Shown: positions 34,774 to 45,911 of the stretch, piece by piece
Layout of the letters: each line of letters opens with the position of its first letter
Numbering within the stretch: the first letter of the stretch is position 1
NCBI RefSeq assembly: GCF_029852145.1
Contig: NC_079978.1
Span: forward strand, 1,178,001 to 1,242,000
Origin: Microplitis mediator
Taxonomy: Eukaryota; Arthropoda; Insecta; Hymenoptera; Braconidae
Direction of reading: 5' to 3'
DNA length: 64,000 nt
Program-made: the position numbers and the translations under genes
Notes under the pieces: model-generated
The model's database searches: none
Seen by the model: only the letters and a program-made list of their open reading frames with translations
What the model was told of the DNA's origin: nothing

Positions 34774-34801
34774 ATCCTGAGGAGGAGGCGACCACTTTGA
34801 G
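34774..34801 (+). CDS. Candidate 28-nt coding microexon of an unidentified gene
   Basis: A long pyrimidine tract (tttttttctgctttctgcttacag) ends in a canonical acceptor. 28 nt follow and then a strong donor, gtaagg at 34802. If the preceding exon ends with one base of a codon, the exon reads (x)PEEEATTL(R), with split codons at both ends (phase 1 in, phase 2 out). The exon is GC-richer than anything within 500 bp. Exons this short are typical of neuronal or muscle genes with very large introns, which would fit the gene-free tens of kilobases around it. The gene itself is not identified and the neighbouring exons were not found. The alternative is a chance pairing of splice signals. Confidence 0.4.
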
Positions 34802-35244
34802 GTAAGGACCCTTGGATTTTTTGCTTTATTTCACTTGAGTGGGTGGAAACAGTTTTGAATTAGGTACTTCACATTCTCAGCAAGTACTTTGATTTTTCAT
34901 CCTTTTAAAAATATCCTTCTTATATTCAATACACACTTGAGTTCAAATTTATCACCCATTATATTTTTATTGTTCGATTGAAAAATAATATTTAATATTA
35001 ATAATTTTCGTCGAATTTAAAATTATAATCAGACATAGATTTAGCATAATTTCATGATAATAAAAAAATTTTCTCTATCGTGGTGGGAATATTATTAGCG
35101 GGGTAAAATGTGCTCGATCGATTAAAGGATTGCGGGAAAATAAAAAAATTTCCACAAGAAGTTTAAAGTTAAAGAAAGTAAAAAAACTGTGAATAGAGAA
35201 TAAAAAAAATCGGTCTGTCAGTTGACCCTGCGGGCCAGCCCCAA

Positions 35245-36005
35245 AACTTCCCGCTGTTTTCGAGCTCGCTGAGCTCGAAAACATTATTGTGAATATATTT
35301 TCGAGCTCTTCGAGCTCGCAAATACTTTTGTATGCCATTGTTTTGTAAAAAACCATTTTTTAGCATTTCTTTCTTCCACGATATCTCGCGAACGAATTAA
35401 CCGATTTTGTTGGTTGAGGTGGCAATCGACGCGTTTTATCAAGTTCTAAAGCTGGTCGAATTTTGAAATTGATTTATTCAGCCGTTTTTGAGAAATTTCA
35501 AAAAAACCAAGGAAAAAATTTTTTTTGAATTCTTTCGTCAACGGTTTCTCTTGAACGAATAAACCGATTTTGATGGTTGAGGTGGCATTCGACGCGGCTT
35601 ATAGAGTTTTAGAGCTGATTAGATTTTGGAATCAATCCATCGAGCAAATTGGAAGTTATTCAAATAAAACATTTTTAAAAAAATTTTATTTTTGAAATAT
35701 CTCTGAACGCACCCTACCGATTAAGTTCAAATTTCTACGGCCTCAAGACATTAACAAGCCGCGTCGAATGACACCTCAACGATCAAAATCGGTTCATCCG
35801 TTCAAGAGTTATGAATATTTACATACATACATACGTACGTACGTACACACATACATACACTCGGACATCATCGTGAAATTAGTCAGGATAGCTTCCTAGG
35901 ACCTCGAAACGTCGACATCTGATGGAAATTCGATTTTCGTAAATCGGACCGAAACCAATAACTTCCCGAATTTTTGAAAATTTACAATTTTCTTAGCGGG
36001 AAGTT
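35245..36005. mobile_element. Inverted-repeat element with AACTTCCCGCT ends
   Basis: It is about 761 bp between aacttcccgct and agcgggaagtt. The interior contains repeated statements of one unit: cgaacgaattaaccgatttt then ggttgaggtggcaatcgacg at about 35390, and a second version at about 35552 (gaacgaataaaccgatttt, ggttgaggtggcattcgacg). Inverse forms follow at about 35755-35810 (gccgcgtcgaatgacacctc). Palindromes cgagctcgctgagctcg and cgagctcttcgagctcg lie at about 35260-35320, and an acat/acgt tetranucleotide run at 35822-35858. A clear target duplication is not visible. Minus-strand frames across the left end are incidental. Confidence 0.65.
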
Positions 36006-38001
36006 AAAAAAATAAAAATGAGAAAATGTGTGATGAAGATACGGCTACGGTAGCATTAAGAGAAAATGGTATTAGGGTGGAGAAAATGCTGGGCGTCAGA
36101 CTCTGAAGCAGAACACGTCCAGTATAATCGCATTAGCGTTAGTTACAAGCCAGCCTCGGACGTGAACTGAGACTGGGTGTGCATACCTATCACTCGAATG
36201 ACGCGATGTTCCTTTCATTCTTGTTATATTACCTTTTATTGGATCTCATCACCATTTTTTTATCTCACCTTCGACTTTTTTAATTCCGTTACCGTACTGT
36301 CAGGTCAATAAAAATAAAAAATAGCTACGTTGCATTACTTATATTTAAACTTTACGTCAAATACACACTCAAGCGCACACCGTAATAAGGATCGTTAATT
36401 TTTATTTATAAAGAAGTTATCACTTTTTTTCTATGCCTCAAACGCTTCATCGGAGTTCAATGACCTGTCGGAAGTTGATTTTTCTCGGCAACTAACTCAA
36501 CATTTTTCCTACATCCACCTTGATTTCTTTTCATTGCAAGGGAAAATAATAATTCCAATAAGGTTCAAATTTATTATTAGCTAAGTTACAATATTTTATT
36601 TATTTATTAATTCTGCTGTTTACTGAGCTAGAAAAACAAATTAGATTTTTTTTCTGAATTAATTAAAGGCATTCGTTAAAGATGTCTTCGTTTTTTTTCT
36701 CCCGTCAAATCAATTGAATTCTGTATAATAGTTACAAGACAAATGTTAATTGGTTATTTATTTAATTAACAATAGAATATTGAATTACTTGATTCAGTGA
36801 ACTGTAATTCATTTATCTCGCGTGGTGTCTTTGACTCGTAGGTAAATGAAACTATACAATATATATATATATATATTTATATAATGCATATAGTATATAA
36901 TGTATAGAGTATTATAGAGGGGAATTAGTTTGCGATACAAGTCACGTCACATGTATATTGTACATCCCTTGCGAACAAAGTAAACAGTGACTAAACTGGA
37001 AGCTATACAACTTTTGAGTTTCATATAATCCATTTTAGATTGCTGGTAGACTCTCATCCCGGGTTTTCAATATTCTTACAAACCCCCTCCCCTACGACTC
37101 GAGTGAATAACTCGACACAGTTCACTCACCCCTTGGCGGGAGATCCCTTATTCACTCCAGTAAAATATTGAATATCAATACGAGTATATAAAAAACTACC
37201 ATTTGGAGGAGTAAAAATAAACTTTGCTCATAATTAATATCCATCATCCGAAAAAATATAACGAATAATGGGTACAATTAACAAAATTCTTTTTAAGAGT
37301 TTCATCGTTCTCTTTTGTCATTAAGCCGTTTATTTTTTTTATTATTAAAAGCCTTGGCTATCAAACAGAGTGAATAAGAAATAGAGAGCAAGAGAGAGGA
37401 AAAAATAGATGATAGTCTAGACTATACTGCAGTCAACTCAGCTTCCGGGTGTCGAGCTTATTAAATTTTCATGCCTATGCTACTGCAGTTTCCTCAACAC
37501 TTTCATTTTGTTATACTTCTATACAACTACATATATATACATATATATTTATGCTTTTATTTAGTAGTCAATTCAACGCTTTGATTTACTTGCTTTCAAA
37601 CTACTGTAGCTAATAAGCACAACTTCACTGCAATTCATAAAAATTTATTCATCGTTCACTTTTTACTAACTTTTCGCCTTTTATTTTTTTTCCATTATAG
37701 TAAGATTTTATATTAATTATTGATCATGTTTAAGATTCAAAAATACTTTAATTTAAAGTTTATTTCAAATGGGATAGGGAAAATGAGATATTAATTTTTA
37801 TTTTAAAAATTATTTTAAATTGTGATTTTATTTTTTTCCTCAAGCAGCTCAGACAAATAAATCTTTGTAATTGCATGAAAAGTTATTTAATTACACAGTC
37901 ACAATTTGTTCGTAATACATTTTTAATTTAATAAACTGCTAAACTTATCGATAACTCAATCTAATATACGCTACTTCGCGTTTATTCAATACTAGACTTA
38001 A
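36006..38001. other. Non-coding AT-rich DNA
   Basis: No coding exon is recognised. A (TA)n tract of 18 bp lies at 36859-36876. GC-richer sequence at 37060-37150 (tcatcccgggttttc, cccttggcgggagatccc) carries no specific signal that I can name. Confidence 0.55.
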
Positions 38002-38696
38002 CAATTAAATTAGTCACGACATTTTAATCTGATTAAGTATTTAGCCAAATAAAAAATTAAATGCATGCTCTTAAAATTAATTATAGAGCTTTATTTCAAT
38101 TAAAATAAAATAAAATGTGTATTTATTTATTTTTTTTCTAGTCAAAGCTTACAATCATGAATTTCATTGGACTTGTAAACTTTAGGTGAACCTTCAGACG
38201 CCACCGTCCATCTTACGGCTTTAAATAAATTATATTATTATTAATTGAAATGTTTTATTATGTGAAATTTGTGTTTTTGGCGAGTTTTTGACAGGTATCT
38301 ATATGGTCGAAATTTGTCCGAAAGACACTTCCCAGACACTTCCCAGACACCTTCCGCAGACACTTTTCAGACACTTTCCAGACATCGACTTGCCATCGAC
38401 TTCTCCTCGAGATGACTGATTGATGACCGATAGATTACTGACTGAAAACTGACAAATAACCAATTTCAAGTAGTCAAAGTTTACAAGCATGAATATCATT
38501 GGACTTGTAAACTTTAGGTGAACCTTCAGACGCCACCGTCCATCTTACGGCTTTAAATAACAATTAAATTAGTCACGACATTTTAATCTGATTAAGTATT
38601 TAGCCAAATAAAAAATTAAATGCATGCTCTTAAAATTAATTATAGAGCTTTATTTCAATTAAAATAAAATAAAATGTGTATTTATTTTTTTTTTTC
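38002..38696. repeat. Direct duplication with order A-B-C-B'-A'
   Basis: Module A (38002-38138) recurs as A' (38561-38696): caattaaattagtcacgaca through aaaatgtgtatttattt, nearly identical, offset 559 bp. Module B (38139-38228) recurs as B' (38471-38560), ending in the identical caccgtccatcttacggctt segment. All are in the same orientation. The middle segment C includes a degenerate cagacacttcc minisatellite at about 38325-38385. B' contains a perfect 12-bp inverted repeat, AAAGTTTACAAG at 38476-38487 and CTTGTAAACTTT at 38504-38515, which in B has two mismatches. The origin is not clear: a composite insertion or two-step template switching would both fit. Confidence 0.8.
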
Positions 38697-41600
38697 GTTT
38701 CAAATACTGCATAAGAAGATAACGTTTAATGTCTAAGACTTTGAAGGTAATGAAAGTTGAGTAGAGTCTAAGTGTTGCTCGTGAAATTGTAGAAATAACT
38801 AAATAAATTTAACGAGAGTGTGATAAATGTTTTCTTGAGCATCTATGACACACCAATAGAGTTAACTTCCATGGGAATTGTAATGGTAGTTGTTATTATT
38901 CGTACATATGATAAAATAATGGTACAGGCGGATGTGAAAAAGAGTATTATTGTACATGGATGGGACAAAATAACGTAAATGAATGCGGAAATAGTCGACA
39001 ATGGTTGACACGTCAAATGGCGTGCAAAGCTTTTAGCCAGACATATATATTCATATACATATATGTGTATATTACATATATATACAGTTATAGGTCGACT
39101 ATCTGGCCGGGAATGTCGCGAGGATTTTGCGTTTATCGGCTTCATGACCCGGCTCGGTGGCTGCGACTGCGACTCGACGATCCTATATCCCGGAAGCTAA
39201 ACGATCTCACCAAATTTGTGAGCTTTCCTCCTATTCCAATCTCGTTATATACAACGTTATCATATTTTCTCGTGTGTATGTTCTTTACTTTAACCCGAGG
39301 TCTACTACTATTCTCTCTGACAGTTTAGATATAGCGGCATCTACTTTTATCATTTCTTTAACCTATTTATACTCTCCTCCTCTCTCTATTATTTATTGTT
39401 ATATCTTTTGTAGGAGGCAAATTGCCTTCACTATGTTAGCCGCTATTTATTATATAAATTAATTCCAAAAATAAAACACAGCAAATATTCCATTAATTAA
39501 TAGTCATAATTATACCAATTAACTTAATTTATGACTTTATTTTTTTTTTTCCGTCAATAAATTAAAAATAATTTCAATAGATTTGAATTTTAGTAGGTCA
39601 CTGAGTGAGTGTCAACCAATTAAATAAATTAATGAGGATTTTACTGCCATAAACGTGTGTTGAATTGCATTGACCTGATTCAGTTCTTGAAACCTGTGAT
39701 CGGTATTTAGTTTATATTAGCACTCACTCGCACACTAAATTTTAAACTCAACCGAATCCTGGCAATATATTGCGGCAAGATCAACATGCCAAATAACGAA
39801 CCACAGTACAGTTTTGACATCTTAGATGTATACAAGAAGTTTAAAGTTTGCTGGTTAGTTTTGAAAATAGCTGGGAAAGTGAGGAGGTTGTCTTTAGGGG
39901 TAGATTAAACGAGAAAGACGAGTTTAAGATTCAGTAAATAAGTGAGCGAGCGAGTAACAAGATGGAGGGTATCAAGAAAGTCCTTTAGGTGTAAAAAAGA
40001 GAGGGAAATAATAACATTTCACAGCTTCTCGGAAGTTTCCACAATGTTTTCTCTGCATTATGTTTTTCCTTTTCTTTTATTGTTTACTTTTTTTTTGTTT
40101 GTTACTTCTGTTTACTGTCGCACTTGTTTATCCCTACTACTGAAGGAAGCCATTGTAAAACGTTAAAACTACCGCGACATTTAAACCGAGCATTCAATTG
40201 AGGCTGGATACTTGCCAAATGTGTCGGGTTCTCTGTAACGACTGGGTGAAAACGCGTTAAGCCCACATTTCTCTTCATATATATAAATAAATATCCATAT
40301 ATGTGAAGGTATATTGGTTATGTATTTTTCATTGGATCGTGTATGTGAGGGTGAGTTTCGCACTCACTCGCCATCAGCCCCTTTCTCCTGATTCCATTTG
40401 CAGTGAAGCTTCTGCGGTTCAAAGTGTTATCGTGGCATTTGGTCCAACACCAAACGCCTTTTTGAACGATACGATTTAAGCGAGATTTAGCTGCCGATTT
40501 TCGCTTGTTCAATCCCCATATTTTAATGTCGATCGTTCAGACTTTAGTACATGCCGTTGACTAACGGTCAAGCTTTTTGAATATGTGTTAAATGAATTGA
40601 GCACTTTTAATTAACTCAAAACCTTTCGACAGCTGTGGTTTGCGGAAAGTTAATCTTTTATTATAAAAATGATGGTTCTGTAGGATCGTTAAAAAATAGT
40701 TAATAGTAAATAGTAATTATTGGAAAATAGATTGCTTGAGGATAACTGGTTTCTTGTTACATTCGATTTGATATTGTTTTTACTGTATCTTAGAGGATTA
40801 AAATTTTTTTTTTTACTCTTCTGATATTTTCTGCTCGACAAAATAACTACATCGTGGTTATTAGATGATAAGGACGTTTTTTTTTAAATACGATGGCTTT
40901 AAAAAAAAATTAGGTTTTCAAAGATAAAAAAAATATTTTTTTCAATGCACTGGAGTTATTTAATTAAAGGTAATAAATTGTTTTGCGATTTGTAAAATAC
41001 TTTTAAAATTGAACTGACAGAATAAAAACCAACAAATTGCAACAGCAAAAAATCGTTACTTACAAACGACAACTTGTCTCGTGTAGAAATTCTTTTGCTT
41101 CAATTGAAGATACTTAAGAAAAAAGAAAAAAAAAAGACGCTGTCGTGGTACAAAATACATTGAATTATATATTTTCTTCCCTTTTGCTGGCGCAATTTCT
41201 ATACGGTGTTGAGGATTGAATCTTTCTTTAAATGTACACAATAGGAAGAGGTTGCATTCGAACCGAAAAAAAGAATATCGGCCGCTTTTGTGTAACATAC
41301 AGATAGGTGTGTAGTGAATTCTTGGGAGTGTATTAGTTAACAATAGTGAAGTACCAGAGATGCAGACCCGATATACTTTCTATATTACACAAACTCAACT
41401 TTTATTTTTTTGCTACTATTTATTTTTTTTAAATGTTGTTTTTCTCCGCAACTTTGTTGTTATTTTTTTTTTACTTTTCTTATACACTAGCAAGTATCGA
41501 GTTCTTTTTCTTCCGCTGAAAATGTTTTTTCTGCTGAGTTTGCTGCACCTCTGATTGGACTGTATCTTGTGGAGGATTTTCACGAAAGATTGGCAGTGCC

Positions 41601-41801
41601 GCCAGGGCGATTGCGTGGAATTAAATTTATAGCTCTTATTCTCTTTTAACTTGCCTCGAGGGAGTGAAATGAACCAGAAATAAACGTAAAGGAGACAAAC
41701 TAGTGGGCAATGAGATAGATGAATATAAACTTTTTTGTTTCACTGATAAAAAAATATTTTTACTGACTATAACTTTAATTAAATTATTTGTAACTATTAT
41801 A
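38697..41801. other. Non-coding DNA with scattered short frames
   Basis: GC-richer patches occur at 39090-39200 (ctatctggccgggaatgtcg, ccggctcggtggctgcgac) and 40360-40510. Overlapping 60-120-codon frames on both strands carry no recognised motif. On the minus strand a 95-codon frame (41343-41056) runs into a strong donor-like gtaagtaac (intron would start at 41061). It could be a 5' exon, but the frame is A/T-tract driven, so it is not called. Confidence 0.45.
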
Positions 41802-42398
41802 GGGGAGGGTGGGGCAGAGCGGCCCCCCTAAGCCAATTATTACTTTTTGTGGCTTTCAACCATAAGATCACTTTATTTTTGTCCTATTTCGAACGAATTT
41901 ATGGTCATTTTGCCAAAATTCTGAAAAAAAAAATTTTTTAAGGTGTAATAAATCGTTCACCAGCGATTACCTTAATTACTAATTGTTATTTAATAAAAAA
42001 AAAAAAACAATTCTATAGTTTTACTTTATTTCAAAAATTTATCAACTAAAAAAAAAAATTTTATTTTTATAAATTTTAGTGACCAAATTTGCCTCTTACA
42101 TAGAGAAACGGCCGAAAAATATGAAAAAATAATTTTTTCGGAAGTTTCGGCTGGTCCATTTTGCCCCAGATGTTATGCGTAGGGCTAGAAATGTGGAATT
42201 ATAACAATTTTTTTTTAATTTGACGATAAAAATATGAAAAAATCACTTTTTAAAAATTTTTGGGTTGTCCATTTTGCCCCAGGTGTCATGCGTAGGGCTA
42301 AAAATGCGCAAATATATCGGATTTATAGTAATCAGACGAAAAAAAAAATTTTTTTTTTGATCAAAATTTCAGGGGGGCCGCTCTGCCCCACCCTCCCC
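41802..42398 (+). mobile_element. MITE, GGGGAGGGTGGGGCAGAGCGG family, internally deleted copy
   Basis: It is 597 bp, flanked by TA (41800-41801, 42399-42400), with the same ends and body as the 26.6-kb copy in the same orientation. About 150 bp are missing after gccaaaattctgaaaaa, including the internal third copy of the end motif. The break lies in matching gaaaaa...attttt tracts, so slippage or end joining at a microhomology is the likely cause. Confidence 0.85.
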
Positions 42399-42444
42399 TA
42401 TTTATAAAAATAACTCATGATATTTTATTGAGGCTTCTTACATT

Positions 42445-42606
42445 CTCTCTAAAAATGAATCAGTGAAATTCACTGCAAATCAGTGGATATTCACTATTTT
42501 TACAGCTATAAGTATACCACTTATTCAAACAGTGGTATACTTATAACTGGTTCCCAGTGAATATTCACTAATTCGAAGTGAATTTCACTAATTCATTTTT
42601 AGAGAG
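42445..42606. mobile_element. Short palindromic MITE with CTCTCTAAAAATGAAT ends
   Basis: It is 162 bp. The 30 bp at the left (ctctctaaaaatgaatcagt then gaaattcact) match the inverted right end with a single mismatch. A second inverted pair (gctataagtataccactt and cagtggtatacttataa) lies inside, making the element almost one long hairpin. It sits 46 bp from the preceding MITE. A possible TT duplication flanks it; the target site is unclear. Confidence 0.75.
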
Positions 42607-45600
42607 TTCTCAATAATGAACAAGCGCTCGCATAAATATTTTTTGTTTCATAAAATTTATTTCTGTAAGTATCAATAATACTTTTGTTGCCTTAGTTGCT
42701 GAGTTGCAGTAGCAATTTGTGAAGCCTCATTCTTGCTTTTTTTTTATTCTTCAAAGTTTATTCAAAAGTTTCGAATAAAAAAAAGCTTCGTGCCCGTTGA
42801 TTGCTTTTCAATCTTAGTATCACGTTTCTTTGAGGTAAAGTCCTTTTAATGAGGTATCCACACGATTTACGAGACTCGCTAGTAAACGATAGCAAGAAGT
42901 TAAAAATAAGTTTTTTCATTCTATAAAAAATTTAAAGATCTTGTACTTGAATTTTCTGTACTCTGTACTATCGTAACGAGAACGGCATACAACAGCAGTA
43001 CTTTTTTCACTTCACTTTATTTTTTTATTCATTGCGCCAAGCTATATCTTTGACTTCCTTTTTCGGAATCTCCTGTCTCAGAAGACTTCTTGAAGTCTCT
43101 CTTCTTTTTTTTCGCCTTTTCTTTTTACTACATCATTTATACTCGTGGGGTATAAATGTCTCGAGGCCGTGATTCATTGTCGGCATTTCTCACTACGTCG
43201 TTTTAATTACGTACTTCTCATCCTCTTTCTCGTTTTCTGTGTACCTAGTTTAGGTCATACTTTTAAAGAAGAGGGGAGTTAAATGTGTCGGTGGAACCGC
43301 ATATTCATTTGTTAACTTTTCCTAAGATAAAAGAACAAAAGAATTATAAAAATTTTATAGAATTACACATTTTATTTATTTATTTGTATTTTTTTAACGA
43401 GTATTTTATAGGTGTCAGCCGTAAGAAATTTTAAGAAAGAAACGTGTTAAATTTTGCATATAGAGTCGTTGTCTTCAAGAGATTTTCGTTATAAAAAACC
43501 GTAAAAAAGCTTATGGAAGAGGCTATACAAAGTATAAAAACAAAGGGAAAAAGATACATACTTTTTTTTTCTTGGGATAACATAACCGTTTATAACCAGC
43601 AAGCGTATAACTTGTTAAATTTTCTTCCCAAAATTACGGATTATAGAACGGTTTATCCAGGACTTTAAATTCATGACGTCATTTCCCGTACCCTTGGTTT
43701 GTGCAGTCACCCTGCTTCCGTTATTTTAGTCTTCCTTTTTTTTTTTTTAATTTTATTTTCTTTTACGAGGGATCAGTTATGGCCCGTTCGCCATTGCCTC
43801 GCCAAAACTCTCTCGAGCCACTCCAAATGGGATTCCTTAGTTGGCTGATGCCATGAAGCTAGAGATCTCCTCACCCTCTTATACACATTACTCTGTGACA
43901 TTTTTACCCGTTTTATTTTTTTATCCTCTGCTGTGTCAGAGAGCTTCATGACGTAGCAAACGACCCAGCGGAAAAAAGAACATATAAAAATATATATTGT
44001 AGAAAGAAAGAGTGTGATGAAGAAAGACCGTGCAGTTTTATCACCGTCTTATCAACTGGATGCAGTAGTATTCCAATTCATCTTAAACATTATTTTTTGT
44101 CTTCATCAAAACGTTGACGGATTTTTTATACTTATCGTTATACTTTTTTTACATTTTTTATCAACATTCGCGTTTATTTCGTGAGAAAATATCACATGTT
44201 GATTAAAAAACGACCTCCAGAATTCCATTTTATTTTTTGAATTAATTCGTTTCAATTTTATGCGGAATAAGGTATTTTTTTATGTCGTAATATAGTTGGA
44301 TTATTTTTTAGTATTCGATCAAGAGAGTTACGGATTCTATGTAAATGAGCCACGATAAAATGTGTATTAAATGAGGCGTAATATAGTGATTTTTTTTCTA
44401 CTATGAAATTGAAGGGTTTAGGAATTGAATTATTGAAAATCGACAAAACATAATTTTTCTCTTTGAATGAACATTCTCGAGTGGAAGTAATATGGATTTA
44501 TTAAGTTCAATCAATTTGATGGTATAAATGTTTACTGGCTTTATTACAGAAAGCTATAAAGCAATATTACAACAAAAAACTTTTTTTTTCTGGTAAAAAT
44601 ATTTATTTTGCTAAATACACTTTTTTCAAATACATGTAGTTACATAATTATTAAATTATCTTTAACTTAAATTATATTTATCCACATAAAAAAATAAACA
44701 ATAAAATAAACGTAGAAAATTGTAAAAAATTAATTGATGAAAAATTTAAAAAAATATATAACATATACTTAAAGTCTTAACAATTTCTTGGGCTGAAGCT
44801 TCTTAACCTTTTTGGGTTTCACTTAGATTCGGTTGACCGTATACATATTGAATCTTATAAATTTCACGACATTTTGCCAAGAAACTTGTTAAAGTAACCG
44901 TGAAAGAAAATATCCGACTATTGATTTTAACGTATTCACCAACTGTGAAATACACTATTTTTAAAAAATATATACTACTGCTTTATTACATCATATGAAT
45001 CATTTAACTGTTTATTTACTTCATTTTTATTATTACGTGAGTTGACTGCTGCATAAATTTATGTAAACTTTTCTTTTTTAATACGTTTTACGTAACGTTT
45101 AAATCGACAACTTTGTTAAATATTTATGTTGCCTTTTTTTTTATCACGAGTAATTTCTATAAAACATTTATTAGAAAATATTTTTATAGATTTATATTAT
45201 TATTCTGCTTGTTTTTATTATTAAAGTACCGTAACATAGGTTTCGATAAAATAATATATTTTACGATAAATTAAATTTCACGATAAATTTATCAACATCA
45301 AAATTTGTTATATCAAACATTAGTGTTTTTTTTTTATCTTGAATATTGTTTAAAACATTTTGTGAGAGTATTCAAACATAAAATTTTCAAATTAAATTTA
45401 TAGTGAAATTCAAAATTTATCTCCGGTTCAAAAATTTTAACATAATTATAATTATATACATAGATATATTAAATGTTGTCGCCAACTGTTGCCTAACTCT
45501 ATTAAAGCACTTGTTACCGAACAATTGAAGTGAAGAAAATTATAAAAATAAATTTAAGTGTTTTATAATAAACATATTTTCGTAAAAATTTTAAATATAA

Positions 45601-45622
45601 AAAATCTCCTCATCCGTTTTAT
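42607..45622. other. Intergenic DNA and probable 3' UTR of the desaturase
   Basis: No other gene is recognised. The end nearest 45622 must hold the minus-strand desaturase 3' UTR. Several tttatt sites (aataaa on the minus strand), e.g. near 45008 and 45165, could be polyadenylation signals, but none can be singled out. A perfect CRE-like palindrome atgacgtcat lies at 43673-43682. Confidence 0.5.
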
Positions 45623-45911
45623 CTACTCGACAATTGTTGAGTGGTGAGAATGATAATTATTTCCCCACAAACTTTCGGTTCCGTCTCCTTTACTGCGACT
45701 TATTCTCTCTACCAATTCCTTGTTTGGTTTTTTAAGATCATAAGCAAGACCAAACCGCGCCATAAAGTCAATAAATGCTGTCGTTGGATTGAGAGCGTAA
45801 GCGCCCAATTCAGCGGCCTTGTAGTCCCATGGAAATGCATGGTGGTAATTGTGCCAACCCTCACCAAGCGTGAAAAACGCGACTGTTGGATTTTCCGTGG
45901 GCTTTGTTGTT
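45623..45911 (-). CDS. Desaturase coding exon 5 (third histidine box, C-terminus, stop)
   Basis: It starts after ttatttcag, carries LGEGWHNYHHAFPWDYK and the conserved TAFIDFMARFGLAYDLK, and ends with HHSTIVE and TAG. Intron 4 is 234 bp. The C-terminal tail is Ser/His/Asn-rich and unlike the usual family tail. Confidence 0.96.

Noticed and set aside
35075..35366. Two overlapping minus-strand frames at the left end of the AACTTCCCGCT element
   Set aside because: They read through gagctc palindromes and element-flank DNA in two different frames; no protein similarity is recognised.
39000..39330. 122-codon plus-strand frame overlapping a 100-codon minus-strand frame
   Set aside because: There is no recognised motif, no splice-site support, and the composition is driven by a tatata run plus a GC-rich patch. 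It was kept only as a note of possible regulatory DNA.
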